Shown here: positions 33,612-42,330 of the stretch, one piece after another
How the letters are laid out: each line of letters begins with the position of its first letter
How positions within the stretch are numbered: the stretch's first letter is position 1
Assembly: GCF_965661665.1 (NCBI RefSeq)
Contig: NZ_CBFIEO010000006.1
Location: 62,001-126,000, forward strand
Direction of reading: 5' to 3'
Source: Cognatiyoonia sp965661665
GTDB lineage: Bacteria > Pseudomonadota > Alphaproteobacteria > Rhodobacterales > Rhodobacteraceae
DNA length: 64,000 nt
The notes under the pieces: generated by a model
The model's database searches: none
Seen by the model: only the letters and a program-made list of their open reading frames with translations
Told to the model about the DNA's origin: nothing
Program-made: the position numbers and the translations under genes

Positions 33612-34493
33612 ATGCGCATCTCTGATCGGATCGAAGCGGCGGTGGGCCGCGCTGTCCAAAGCGGACTGGGTGGCATGGCCCCTTCGCGGCTGTCGGCCAC
33701 GCTGGATTATGCCGTGAACCCAGGTGGTGCCCGGATCAGGCCGACGATACTCACCTCTGTCGCGATGGCTTGTGGTGAAGACCGGCCAGAGCTGACAGAC
33801 GTTGCGGGTGCCGCGCTGGAGTTGATGCATTGCGCCAGCTTGGTACATGATGATCTGCCGTGTTTTGACGATGCCGACATGCGGCGCGGCAAGCCGTCCA
33901 TGCACCGTGCGTTTTCCGAGCCGCTCGCCGTGCTGTCGGGCGACAGCCTGATCATCCTCAGCTTCCATATCCTTGCCCGCGCGGCGCCCTTGGGCGCGGA
34001 TCGTGCGGTGCAATTGATTGATGTCCTGTCCAATCGGTCCGGCATGCCCAACGGCATTTGCGCGGGCCAAGGGTGGGAGAGTGAGGCAAAGATTGACCTC
34101 AGCGCCTATCACAAATCCAAAACCGGCGCGCTCTTCATCGCGGCGACGCAGATGGGGGCGATTTGCGCCGGGCAAGGGGCGGAGCCTTGGGAAGACCTTG
34201 GCGATCAGATCGGGGAAGCCTTCCAAGTGGCCGATGATCTGCGTGACGCGCTTTGTGATGAGTGTACGCTCGGCAAGCCTGCGGGTCAGGACGACTTGCA
34301 TGGGCGGCCTAACGCGGTCGCGACCTTTGGTGTCACGGGTGCGGTAAAGCGCTTTGATGACATCATCGCAGGTGCGATTGCGTCGATTCCCGCCTGCTCG
34401 GGTGAGGCGGCTTTGGCGCAAATGGTGCGCGCCTATGCCGACCGCTTGGTCCCCGCCAATGCACGCACGCATAACGTTGTCCCGGGTGAGTGA
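33612..34493 (+). CDS. crtE: Geranylgeranyl diphosphate synthase
   Basis: Makes GGPP for carotenoids and for the bacteriochlorophyll tail. 293 residues from the ATG at 33612, preceded by GGGAGGG; a TTG at 33600 is a weaker option. It has the first aspartate-rich motif D-D-L-P-C-F-D-D-A-D near 81 and the second A-D-D-L-R-D-A-L near 203. It begins the rightward crtE-crtF-bchCXYZ-puf unit, and its stop overlaps crtF (TGATG). Confidence 0.95.
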   Translation: MRISDRIEAAVGRAVQSGLGGMAPSRLSATLDYAVNPGGARIRPTILTSVAMACGEDRPELTDVAGAALELMHCASLVHDDLPCFDDADMRRGKPSMHRAFSEPLAVLSGDSLIILSFHILARAAPLGADRAVQLIDVLSNRSGMPNGICAGQGWESEAKIDLSAYHKSKTGALFIAATQMGAICAGQGAEPWEDLGDQIGEAFQVADDLRDALCDECTLGKPAGQDDLHGRPNAVATFGVTGAVKRFDDIIAGAIASIPACSGEAALAQMVRAYADRLVPANARTHNVVPGE

Positions 34494-35623
34494 TGACAGA
34501 CTTGGAGTTGAGCGGACGCGCCGGTCCTGATCGGCCCAAATGGTCGTTGAACCGGCTGATCGCCTCTCCCACCTTCCAACGCCGCATGGCCTGTATCCCC
34601 CTAATTCGTGGGCTCGTCCGGCGAGATGGGGAAGAGATTTTTGATCTTGTGGCAGGGTTTTGCCATTCACAAATGCTGCATGCCTTGGTGAAGTTCGAGG
34701 TATTGGATCACCTGTTGAAAGGCCCCCGCACAGCGGCGGAGCTTGCGCTTTTCTGCCAGGCGCCGGAGCCGCGCGTGCGCATCATGATGGATGCGGCGGT
34801 GGCCTTGGGGCTGGTGCGCAAGAAAAAGGAGCGTTACCGCATCGCCCGCAAAGGCGCGGCCATTGTCGGCGTGCCCGGTCTGAAAGGGATGATCGCGCAT
34901 CATGATGTGCTCTACCGTGACCTCGCCGATCCTGTCGCCTTCCTGCGGGGGGAGACGGAGCCGGAACTGGCGCAGTTCTGGCCGTATGTCTTTGGGGCTG
35001 ATGGAGCTTCCGATCCAGAAACCGCGGCGACCTATTCCAAGTTGATGACCGACAGTCAATCGCTTGTCGCGGATGAGACGTTGTTGATGATCTCCCTCTC
35101 CGGTGTGGAGCATCTGATGGACATAGGTGGCGGGACGGGCGCGTTTCTGGCGGCGGCGGCGAAGGTCAATCCGACGATGGCGTTGACGCTGTTCGATCTG
35201 CCAGCGGTCGTGCCAGCGGCGAAAGACTTGGCGGCAGAACTGGGTACAACCGACCGCCTGACGATCGTACCGGGTTCTTTCCGAGACGATCCTTTGCCGC
35301 ATGGGGCAGATATGATCAGTTTGGTGCGCGTGCTGTACGACCATGCGGATGAGACTGTGGCTGCTTTGTTGTCTAAGGTCATCGACACACTTCCGGCCGG
35401 TGGTCGCATCCTGATTTCGGAGCCGATGGCAGGGGGTGATACCCCTCAGCGGGCAGGGGATGCGTACTTCGCGTTCTACTGCCTAGCGATGAACACCGGC
35501 AAGGCGCGATCGGCTGATGAAATCGCATCTCTTCTGTCTCAAGCAGGTTTTGAGGCCATCCAAATGCCGCGCAGTCGGCGCCCCTTCGTCACGTCAGTTG
35601 TTACCGCTGTAAAGCCAGCCTGA
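34493..35623 (+). CDS. crtF: Hydroxyneurosporene (demethylspheroidene) O-methyltransferase
   Basis: SAM-dependent O-methyltransferase that methylates the 1-hydroxyl of spheroidene precursors. 376 residues: an N-terminal helical dimerisation domain, the SAM motif L-M-D-I-G-G-G-T-G-A-F near 205-215, and the plant-type O-methyltransferase ends R-V-L-Y-D-H-A-D and I-S-E-P-M-A-G-G. The ATG at 34493 overlaps the crtE stop. The gap to bchC holds PpsR-type sites. Confidence 0.95.
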   Translation: MTDLELSGRAGPDRPKWSLNRLIASPTFQRRMACIPLIRGLVRRDGEEIFDLVAGFCHSQMLHALVKFEVLDHLLKGPRTAAELALFCQAPEPRVRIMMDAAVALGLVRKKKERYRIARKGAAIVGVPGLKGMIAHHDVLYRDLADPVAFLRGETEPELAQFWPYVFGADGASDPETAATYSKLMTDSQSLVADETLLMISLSGVEHLMDIGGGTGAFLAAAAKVNPTMALTLFDLPAVVPAAKDLAAELGTTDRLTIVPGSFRDDPLPHGADMISLVRVLYDHADETVAALLSKVIDTLPAGGRILISEPMAGGDTPQRAGDAYFAFYCLAMNTGKARSADEIASLLSQAGFEAIQMPRSRRPFVTSVVTAVKPA

Positions 35624-35632
35624 CAGTGAAAG

Positions 35633-35650
35633 CGTATTCACATGTTGACA
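35633..35650. promoter_or_regulatory. Degenerate PpsR-type half-site upstream of bchC
   Basis: CGTATTCACATGTTGACA keeps the right half (TTGACA) and the N12 spacing, with C in place of T at the first base. It lies exactly eight bases before the perfect site at 35659-35676, the spacing described for paired PpsR sites at bchC in Rhodobacter. Confidence 0.5.
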
Positions 35651-35658
35651 TAGTAAAG

Positions 35659-35676
35659 TGTCAAGTTAGACTGACA
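35659..35676. promoter_or_regulatory. PpsR/CrtJ operator of bchC
   Basis: TGTCAAGTTAGACTGACA is a near-perfect TGTCA...TGACA palindrome of the TGT-N12-ACA type, 61 bases before the bchC start, and should overlap the bchCXYZ-puf promoter. Confidence 0.85.
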
Positions 35677-35736
35677 TAGGACAGAATGTCGCACCTTGTC
35701 GCACCCTGGCAAGTCAGTGCATCGAGGGAGAAAACG

Positions 35737-36675
35737 TTGCAAACAAGGGCCGTTATCCTGAATGAACCCGGCGATATCCGGGTCGGTTCGGTGGGAATCA
35801 CTGACCCGGGCGCAGACGATATTGTCGTCAAAGTTTGTCATTCCGGCATCTCAACAGGCACCGAAAAGCTGTTCTGGACCGGTGAAATGCCGCCCTTCCC
35901 CGGCATGGGCTACCCATTGATCCCCGGGTACGAATCCTTTGGAGAGGTCGTCTCGGCCAAGCCTGAAACGGGCTTTCAGGTGGGTGAGACCGTCTTTGTG
36001 CCGGGAGCGGATTGCTATGACGGTGCGTATGGCCTCTTTGGCGGCGCATCGCAGACCATCGTGACGCCTGCGTCGCGGGCCATGCGCATTGACGCGGGTC
36101 TCGGGTCCAGCGGGGCGCTTTTGGCGCTGGCTGCAACTGCGTGGCATGCCATGACCGGTCCGGGAAAAGAGCTTCCTGAACTCATCGTCGGTCACGGTGT
36201 ACTTGGACGCTTGTTGGCGAGGCTAACAGTTATGTCCGGAGGGCCTGCGCCAACCGTTTGGGAGGTTGACCCACTGCGCATGTCAGGCGCAGACGGGTAT
36301 GAAGTGCTGACATCAGAAACTGACGAACGCCGCGACTACCGATCCATCTACGATGCATCCGGCCGCACAGACATCCTGAACCAGCTTATTGGTCGGATGG
36401 CCAAGGGTGGGGAGATTGTCCTTGCTGGGTTCTACAAAGACCCGCTGCACTTCGCATTCCCGCCCGCGTTCATGAAAGAGACACGGATCCGTGTCGCTGC
36501 CGAATGGCAGCGCGAGGATATGAGCGCGATCCGGCTATCGGTCGAGAATGGCGTGCTCCGTCTTGACGATCTGATCACACACACAGCCCGGGCAGAGGAT
36601 GCTGCGAAAGCCTATGAGACGGCCTTCACTGATCCCTCCTGCTTGAAAATGATTTTGAACTGGGGAACTGCATGA
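35737..36675 (+). CDS. bchC: 3-(1-hydroxyethyl) bacteriochlorophyllide a dehydrogenase
   Basis: Oxidises the 3-hydroxyethyl group to acetyl late in bacteriochlorophyll a synthesis. A TTG at 35737, six bases after GAGGGAG, gives the typical M-Q-T-R-A-V-I-L start; the longer frame from 35686 would add 17 non-conserved residues. 312 residues of the medium-chain dehydrogenase type, with H-S-G-I-S-T-G-T-E, G-Y-E-S-F-G-E-V and the cofactor segment V-G-H-G-V-L-G-R-L. The stop overlaps bchX (ATGA). Confidence 0.95.
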   Translation: MQTRAVILNEPGDIRVGSVGITDPGADDIVVKVCHSGISTGTEKLFWTGEMPPFPGMGYPLIPGYESFGEVVSAKPETGFQVGETVFVPGADCYDGAYGLFGGASQTIVTPASRAMRIDAGLGSSGALLALAATAWHAMTGPGKELPELIVGHGVLGRLLARLTVMSGGPAPTVWEVDPLRMSGADGYEVLTSETDERRDYRSIYDASGRTDILNQLIGRMAKGGEIVLAGFYKDPLHFAFPPAFMKETRIRVAAEWQREDMSAIRLSVENGVLRLDDLITHTARAEDAAKAYETAFTDPSCLKMILNWGTA

Positions 36676-37679
36676 AGGACGAAGTGCCAAATCTGAAGGA
36701 TTTCGATAAGCGCTTGCGCGACGAAGCGAAGATTGAGCCGACATTGGAAGTGCCGCAGGGCGAACCAACGTCTAAGACCCAGATCATCGCAATCTATGGC
36801 AAAGGCGGGATTGGGAAATCCTTCACGCTAGCCAACCTCAGCCACATGATGGCCGAACAGGGCAAGCGTGTTCTGTTGATCGGGTGTGACCCAAAGTCAG
36901 ATACGACAAGCCTTCTCTTTGGGGGCAAGGCGTGCCCAACGATCATCGAAACCTCCGCGAAGAAAAAAATTGCAGGCGAAGAAGTTCAGATCGGCGACGT
37001 CTGCTTCAAGCGCGGCGGCGTTTTCGCGATGGAGCTTGGTGGGCCAGAGGTCGGTCGTGGCTGTGGTGGTCGCGGGATCATCCACGGGTTCGAACTGCTT
37101 GAAAAACTGGGCTTTCATGACTGGGATTTTGATTATGTACTCCTGGACTTCTTGGGCGATGTGGTTTGCGGTGGCTTTGGCTTGCCGATCGCGCGGGACA
37201 TGGCGCAGAAGGTTATCCTTGTCGGCTCCAATGACCTGCAATCGCTTTATGTGGCGAACAACGTTTGTTCCGCTGTCGAATACTTCCGCAAGCTCGGTGG
37301 CAACGTCGGCGTCGCGGGCCTTGTGATCAACAAAGACGATAGCACGGGGGAGGCTCAGGCCTTTGCCAAGGCCGTTGATATTCCGGTTCTGGCGTCGATC
37401 CCAGCGGATGACGATCTGCGGAAGAAATCGGCCAACTACCAAATTGTCGGTACAAAGAAAAAGGGTCAGTGGGGCGATATGTTCGCGGGTCTGGCCGAAG
37501 CGGTCGCAGATGCGCCTCCTACCCATCCTACCGCTTTGGATCAAGATGGGCTGCTTGGACTCTTTGATGCCGAGGACACAGGCGCAAACTTCGTTCTGGA
37601 GCCTGCGACCGATGCCGACATGCGCGGCAAGAACGCGAAACCGAAAGAGTCGCTGGAGATCATTTATGACGACGCGTGA
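36672..37679 (+). CDS. bchX: Chlorophyllide a reductase iron protein subunit X
   Basis: Nitrogenase NifH-like ATPase dimer that passes electrons to BchYZ to reduce ring B of chlorophyllide a. 335 residues; P-loop Y-G-K-G-G-I-G-K-S near 38-46, switch region G-C-D-P-K-S-D-T-T, and the cysteine in G-R-G-C-G-G-R-G that helps hold the bridging 4Fe-4S cluster. The gene overlaps bchC by 4 and bchY by 14 bases. Confidence 0.97.
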   Translation: MKDEVPNLKDFDKRLRDEAKIEPTLEVPQGEPTSKTQIIAIYGKGGIGKSFTLANLSHMMAEQGKRVLLIGCDPKSDTTSLLFGGKACPTIIETSAKKKIAGEEVQIGDVCFKRGGVFAMELGGPEVGRGCGGRGIIHGFELLEKLGFHDWDFDYVLLDFLGDVVCGGFGLPIARDMAQKVILVGSNDLQSLYVANNVCSAVEYFRKLGGNVGVAGLVINKDDSTGEAQAFAKAVDIPVLASIPADDDLRKKSANYQIVGTKKKGQWGDMFAGLAEAVADAPPTHPTALDQDGLLGLFDAEDTGANFVLEPATDADMRGKNAKPKESLEIIYDDA

Positions 37680-39246
37680 GGGTTTCGAAGTTGGCTATGA
37701 CGCCAGCGGCGATCTCCAGATCATAGAAGGCGTCACGCCCGAAACCTCTGAAGCAGTGCATGAGACGGCTTTGGCTGGCGAGTGCACCGCCGGCGCGACG
37801 ACAATGGAAGCCGCCGCGCGTGAAGCGGGGCAGTCTGAACTGCTTGACCAATTCGCCAAGGACTATCCGCAAGGACCCCACGATCAACCACAGAGCATGT
37901 GCCCTGCGTTCGGGTCTTTGCGCGTTGGCCTTCGCATGAAGCGGGTTGCAACGGTGCTGTCCGGATCCGCCTGCTGTGTCTATGGCCTGACCTTCGTGTC
38001 GCATTTCTATGGTGCGCGCCGGTCCGTTGGCTATGTGCCGTTCAATTCGGAAACGCTGGTTACAGGCAAGCTCTACGAAGACATCCGTGAGAGCGTGCAT
38101 CAGATGGCGGACCCTGACCGCTATGACGCCATTGTGGTGACAAATCTTTGCGTACCGACCGCATCTGGCGTGCCGCTGCGTTTGTTGCCGAAAGAGATCA
38201 ACGGCGTGCGCATCGTCGGTATCGACGTGCCAGGCTTTGGAGTGCCCACCCATGCAGAGGCGAAGGACGTGCTTGCAGGCGCAATGCTGGCCTATGCGCG
38301 GGAAGAGGCGGCCGCCGGTCCGGTGCAGGCTCCTGTGGGCGGCAAATCAGACCGCCCTACTGTTGCGCTGTTGGGTGAGATGTTCCCTGCCGATCCAATG
38401 ATGATTGGTGCGATGCTTGGTCCGCTTGGTCTGGCCGCTGGCCCCGTGGTTCCAACCCGCGAATGGCGGGAGCTTTACGCCGCGCTCGATTGTGGTGGCG
38501 TTGCCGCGATCCATCCATTCTACACCTCTGCCGTGCGGGAATTCCAAGCGGCAGGTCGGCCCATCGTTGGCTCTGCACCAGTGGGCCACGATGGCACCGC
38601 CGACTGGCTTGCCCGCATTGGGGAGACATTCAACGTCCCCGCACCACAGGTCGCCGCCGCAAAAAATGCGTTCCTGCCCAAGATCAAAGAGGCGCTCGCT
38701 GCCGTGCCGATCAACGGCACAATGACGCTTTCAGGCTACGAAGGGTCAGAGCTGTTGGTCGCGCGTCTGCTGATCGAAAGCGGGGCGAACGTGCCTTACG
38801 TCGGCACCGCTTGCGCAAAATCCGAATGGTCGACGCATGACGCGGAATGGCTGGCGGCAAAGGGCGTGAAGGTCAAATTCCGCGCATCGCTCGAAGATGA
38901 CATCTCCGCCGTTGATGCGATCAAGCCTGATGTGGCGATTGGCACGACACCGGTTGTGCAGCACGCGAAAGAGCATGGCATCCCATCGCTCTATTTCACC
39001 AATCTGATCTCTGCACGCCCGCTGATGGGTCCCGCCGGTGCAGGGTCATTGGGACAAGTTGTTTCTGCCGCAATCAACGGCAAGCAGAAGATGGACAAGA
39101 TGCGCGCATTCTTTGAAGGCGTTGGCAACGAAGACACCGCAGGTGTCTGGGAAGGCGCGCCCAATCTGCGCCCTGACTTCCGCGCGCAGCATCAAAAGAA
39201 ACTGGACAAGGCCAAGCGGGCCGCAGAAGCAGCGAGGATGATTTAG
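37666..39246 (+). CDS. bchY: Chlorophyllide a reductase subunit Y
   Basis: NifD-like catalytic subunit that binds chlorophyllide with BchZ. 526 residues from the ATG at 37666, inside the end of bchX. Conserved cysteines for the Fe-S cluster appear in Q-S-M-C-P-A-F-G, S-G-S-A-C-C-V-Y-G and T-N-L-C-V-P-T-A. The stop shares a base with the bchZ GTG. Confidence 0.97.
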   Translation: MTTREGFEVGYDASGDLQIIEGVTPETSEAVHETALAGECTAGATTMEAAAREAGQSELLDQFAKDYPQGPHDQPQSMCPAFGSLRVGLRMKRVATVLSGSACCVYGLTFVSHFYGARRSVGYVPFNSETLVTGKLYEDIRESVHQMADPDRYDAIVVTNLCVPTASGVPLRLLPKEINGVRIVGIDVPGFGVPTHAEAKDVLAGAMLAYAREEAAAGPVQAPVGGKSDRPTVALLGEMFPADPMMIGAMLGPLGLAAGPVVPTREWRELYAALDCGGVAAIHPFYTSAVREFQAAGRPIVGSAPVGHDGTADWLARIGETFNVPAPQVAAAKNAFLPKIKEALAAVPINGTMTLSGYEGSELLVARLLIESGANVPYVGTACAKSEWSTHDAEWLAAKGVKVKFRASLEDDISAVDAIKPDVAIGTTPVVQHAKEHGIPSLYFTNLISARPLMGPAGAGSLGQVVSAAINGKQKMDKMRAFFEGVGNEDTAGVWEGAPNLRPDFRAQHQKKLDKAKRAAEAARMI

Positions 39247-40706
39247 TGTTAATCACCGATCATGATCGCGCGGGCGGCTATTGGGGTGCGGTTTACGCCT
39301 TCTGCGCTGTGAAGGGCCTTCAGGTCGTCGTCGATGGTCCGGTCGGGTGCGAGAACCTGCCAGTCACCTCTGTCCTGCACTACACCGATGCGCTGCCACC
39401 GCATGAGTTGCCTATCGTCGTGACCGGGTTGTCAGAGACAGAGATGGGTGAAGGGACCGAGGACGCGATGAAGCGGGCTTGGGACACGCTTGATCCCGCC
39501 CTGCCAGCGGTTGTCGTCACCGGCTCTATTGCAGAGATGATTGGCGGCGGTGTCACACCACAAGGCACCAACATCCAACGCTTCTTGCCACGCACCATTG
39601 ATGAGGATCAGTGGGAATGCGCCGACCGTGCGATGACGTGGATCTTCACCGAATTTGGCATGACCAAAGGTCGGATGCCGCCTGAGAAAAAGCGCGAAGA
39701 AGGCGCGAAGCCGCGCGTGAACATTCTTGGCCCGATGTATGGCACGTTCAACATGCCGTCTGACCTTACCGAAATCCGGCGTCTGGTCGAAGGCATTGGG
39801 GCAGAGGTCAACATGGTCATGCCGCTTGGCGCGCATTTGGCCGAGATGCGAAACCTTGTGAATGCTGACGTCAACATCTGCATGTACCGTGAGTTTGGCC
39901 GCGGCCTGGCGGAGGTGCTGGGCAAGCCGTACTTGCAAGCACCCTTTGGCATCGACAGCACAACGAAATTCCTGCGCAAGCTGGGTGAGCTTCTGGACCT
40001 TGATCCAGAATCATTCATCGAAAAGGAAAAGCATTCGACCATCAAACCTGTCTGGGATTTGTGGCGGTCTGTGACGCAGGATTTCTTTGCAACGGCCGAG
40101 TTTGCCGTCGTCGCAAATGAGACCTATACGCGCGGGCTGAAAAATTATCTTGAGAACGATCTGGGCTTCCCCTGTGCGCTGGCTGTCGCCCGCTGCCGTG
40201 GAAAGAAGACCAACAACGATGAAGTCCGCGAGGAAATTCACGCCAAGCGGCCGCTCATCATCTTTGGATCGATCAACGAGAAAATGTATCTGGCAGAAAT
40301 GTCAGGGGGACACGGACCGTCGCCTTCCTTCATTCCGGCAAGTTTTCCGGGCGCGGCGATCCGACGTGCTTCGGGGACACCCTTCATGGGCTACGCCGGG
40401 GCGACATATGTCCTGCAAGAGGTGTGCAACGGGTTGTTTGACAGCCTGTTCCACATCCTGCCGCTCGCCTCTGAAATGGATGCGACCGATGCAACGCTCA
40501 CACCGCTCCGCCGTGATTTCCCTTGGGATCCCGAGGCACAGGCGAAGCTTGATGAGATCGTGGCCAGCCACCCGATCCTCACCCGTATTTCAGCAGCGAA
40601 AAAGCTGCGGGATGCTGCGGAACGCGCAGCGCTCGATGCCGGCAACGACCGGGTTGTTTTGAAGACAGTCGAGACTTTGGAGTCCGGTTTGGGAGGACCA
40701 TCATGA
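39246..40706 (+). CDS. bchZ: Chlorophyllide a reductase subunit Z
   Basis: NifK-like partner of BchY. 486 residues with a GTG start overlapping the bchY stop. Typical opening D-H-D-R-A-G-G-Y-W-G and the G-P-V-G-C-E-N-L-P cluster-binding segment near 36-44. The pufQ ATG overlaps its stop, so the chlorophyll genes run straight into the puf operon as a superoperon. Confidence 0.97.
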   Translation: MLITDHDRAGGYWGAVYAFCAVKGLQVVVDGPVGCENLPVTSVLHYTDALPPHELPIVVTGLSETEMGEGTEDAMKRAWDTLDPALPAVVVTGSIAEMIGGGVTPQGTNIQRFLPRTIDEDQWECADRAMTWIFTEFGMTKGRMPPEKKREEGAKPRVNILGPMYGTFNMPSDLTEIRRLVEGIGAEVNMVMPLGAHLAEMRNLVNADVNICMYREFGRGLAEVLGKPYLQAPFGIDSTTKFLRKLGELLDLDPESFIEKEKHSTIKPVWDLWRSVTQDFFATAEFAVVANETYTRGLKNYLENDLGFPCALAVARCRGKKTNNDEVREEIHAKRPLIIFGSINEKMYLAEMSGGHGPSPSFIPASFPGAAIRRASGTPFMGYAGATYVLQEVCNGLFDSLFHILPLASEMDATDATLTPLRRDFPWDPEAQAKLDEIVASHPILTRISAAKKLRDAAERAALDAGNDRVVLKTVETLESGLGGPS

Positions 40707-40927
40707 CCGATTTTACAACGGACACACCACTCACACGGACGCGTACTGCACCGCCAAAGCGGGAATACAACGCGTATTTCGCGGTGATCTTTTTGGCCAC
40801 GCTGCCACTCGTAATGCTGACGTGGTGCCTAAGCGCCGCGCGTCAGATGGCGCTCCCTGAAAAGGGTCCGTTCGCGCAAGCCTGGACACAGGCGCGCATC
40901 ATTACGCCGCACATCTTCCATGGTTGA
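40703..40927 (+). CDS. pufQ: PufQ, bacteriochlorophyll-related regulatory protein
   Basis: 74-residue single-helix membrane protein (about residues 25-47, A-Y-F-A-V-I-F-L-A-T-L-P-L) with the family segment A-A-R-Q-M-A-L-P-E-K-G-P. Rhodobacter PufQ promotes bacteriochlorophyll synthesis or delivery. It is the first puf gene and overlaps the bchZ stop. Confidence 0.93.
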   Translation: MTDFTTDTPLTRTRTAPPKREYNAYFAVIFLATLPLVMLTWCLSAARQMALPEKGPFAQAWTQARIITPHIFHG

Positions 40928-40976
40928 TGTGCTGGCAAAAGCATTCGTCACTCCCCCCCGGGGTGACGGATTAGGG

Positions 40977-40993
40977 CAGGGGATGAGCCCCTG
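40977..40993 (+). other. Stem-loop in the pufQ-pufB leader
   Basis: CAGGGG pairs with CCCCTG around ATGAG. It stands in the 122-base space between pufQ and pufB next to other C/G-rich symmetries (GTCAC...GTGAC at about 40947-40966). In Rhodobacter this space is a site of puf mRNA processing. Confidence 0.55.
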
Positions 40994-41049
40994 TCGTAAC
41001 CCGGCCGCGGGGGGTACGCGGCGTCAGTTCATATATTTGGAGACAAAAA

Positions 41050-41205
41050 ATGGCTGATAAATCTGACCTGTCTTTCACAGGTCTGACCGATGAACAGGCG
41101 CAGGAATTGCACGCTGTCTACATGAGCGGTCTGTGGGTCTTTACGATCATCGCAGTCGTCGCTCACGTGCTGACGTACATCAAACTGCCTTGGTTCGACT
41201 GGTAA
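41050..41205 (+). CDS. pufB: Light-harvesting LH1 beta subunit
   Basis: 51-residue single-helix antenna polypeptide, below the length many gene finders accept. It has the polar N-terminus D-K-S-D-L-S-F-T-G-L, E-L-H, and the bacteriochlorophyll ligand His in V-V-A-H-V-L-T-Y with the C-terminal K-L-P-W-F-D-W. It is followed after 15 bases by pufA. Confidence 0.96.
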   Translation: MADKSDLSFTGLTDEQAQELHAVYMSGLWVFTIIAVVAHVLTYIKLPWFDW

Positions 41206-41220
41206 GGAAGGAGATCGCAC

Positions 41221-41379
41221 ATGGCACAGTTCTACAAGATCTGGCTGGTCTTCGACCCTCGCCGCGTTTTCGTGGCACAGGGCGTTTTCCTGTTCCTGCT
41301 GGCAGCGATGATTCACCTCGTCCTGCTTAGCAATGATGGCACCAACTGGTTCAAAATGGCGTTCGACGCCGGCATGTAA
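41221..41379 (+). CDS. pufA: Light-harvesting LH1 alpha subunit
   Basis: 52-residue antenna polypeptide: K-I-W-L-V-F-D-P-R-R-V before the helix and the bacteriochlorophyll ligand His in A-A-M-I-H-L-V-L-L-S, then N-W-F. An AAGGAAGGAG site precedes the ATG. The intercistronic hairpin at 41401-41430 follows. Confidence 0.96.
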   Translation: MAQFYKIWLVFDPRRVFVAQGVFLFLLAAMIHLVLLSNDGTNWFKMAFDAGM

Positions 41380-41400
41380 CCAGGCGCTGTCCTGAGACTC

Positions 41401-41430
41401 TGCTGCGGGCGGGCCCGCTCGCCCGCAGCA
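41401..41430 (+). other. pufA-pufL intercistronic stem-loop
   Basis: TGCTGCGGGCG (41401-41411) pairs perfectly with CGCCCGCAGCA (41420-41430), an 11-base stem with an 8-base loop, 22 bases after pufA. In Rhodobacter a hairpin at this place protects the pufBA mRNA from 3' decay and raises the antenna to reaction-centre ratio; the same role is inferred here. Confidence 0.85.
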
Positions 41431-41485
41431 CACCAAAGACTATTAACGGCAGGTCGTCGGACCTGTCCTGAAATGGAGTAGGAAG

Positions 41486-42316
41486 ATGGCACAGCTCAGC
41501 TTCGAAAGAAAATACCGCGTCCGAGGCGGGACGCTGGTCGGCGGTGATCTGTTCGACTTCTGGGTGGGGCCATTTTACGTTGGCTTCTTCGGGGTTACGA
41601 CGTTCTTTTTCGCCGTCCTAGGGACAATTCTGATCTTCTATGGTGCAAGCCAAGGACCAACTTGGAACCCATGGTTGATCTCGATCGACCCACCGCCACT
41701 TGAATATGGCCTTGGCATCGCCCCGTTGATGGAGGGCGGCCTGTGGCAGATCATCACCTTATGTGCGATTGGCGCCTTCGTCAGTTGGGCCTTACGAGAG
41801 GTTGAGATCTGTCGAAAGCTCGGGATGGGCTATCACGTACCGATTGCGTTTTCTGTCGCGATCTTGGCCTATGTCACGCTGGTCGTGATCCGGCCGGTGC
41901 TACTGGGCGCATGGGGGCACGCCTTCCCCTATGGCATCTTCAGCCATCTCGATTGGGTCAATAATGTGGGCTACGCCTACGGCAACTTCCACTATAACCC
42001 GGCGCATATGGTGGCGATCACGTTCTTCTTTACGACGTGTCTCGCACTTGCTCTGCACGGATCACTGGTCTTGTCGGCTGTGAACCCGGGCAAAGGCAAA
42101 ACCATCGCGTCCCCTGATCACGAAGACACCTACTTCCGCGATTTGATCGGCTATTCGATCGGGCCACTCGGCATCCACCGCCTTGGTCTGTTCCTCGCTC
42201 TCAACGCAGGTTTGTGGTCCGCAATTTGTATCGTGATCTCTGGCACCATCTGGTTCGACGAATGGATCGTCTGGTGGGATTGGTACTATGAGCTGCCCTT
42301 CTGGGTAGACCTTTAA
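41486..42316 (+). CDS. pufL: Photosynthetic reaction centre L subunit
   Basis: 276-residue, five-helix subunit that binds special-pair and accessory bacteriochlorophylls, a bacteriopheophytin and QA/QB. The conserved H-L-D-W-V and N-F-H-Y-N-P-A-H-M segments carry the chlorophyll-ligand histidines, and the non-haem iron histidines lie in A-L-H-G-S and I-H-R. It is 14 bases before pufM. Confidence 0.98.
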   Translation: MAQLSFERKYRVRGGTLVGGDLFDFWVGPFYVGFFGVTTFFFAVLGTILIFYGASQGPTWNPWLISIDPPPLEYGLGIAPLMEGGLWQIITLCAIGAFVSWALREVEICRKLGMGYHVPIAFSVAILAYVTLVVIRPVLLGAWGHAFPYGIFSHLDWVNNVGYAYGNFHYNPAHMVAITFFFTTCLALALHGSLVLSAVNPGKGKTIASPDHEDTYFRDLIGYSIGPLGIHRLGLFLALNAGLWSAICIVISGTIWFDEWIVWWDWYYELPFWVDL

Positions 42317-42330
42317 GGAGGATATGAACA

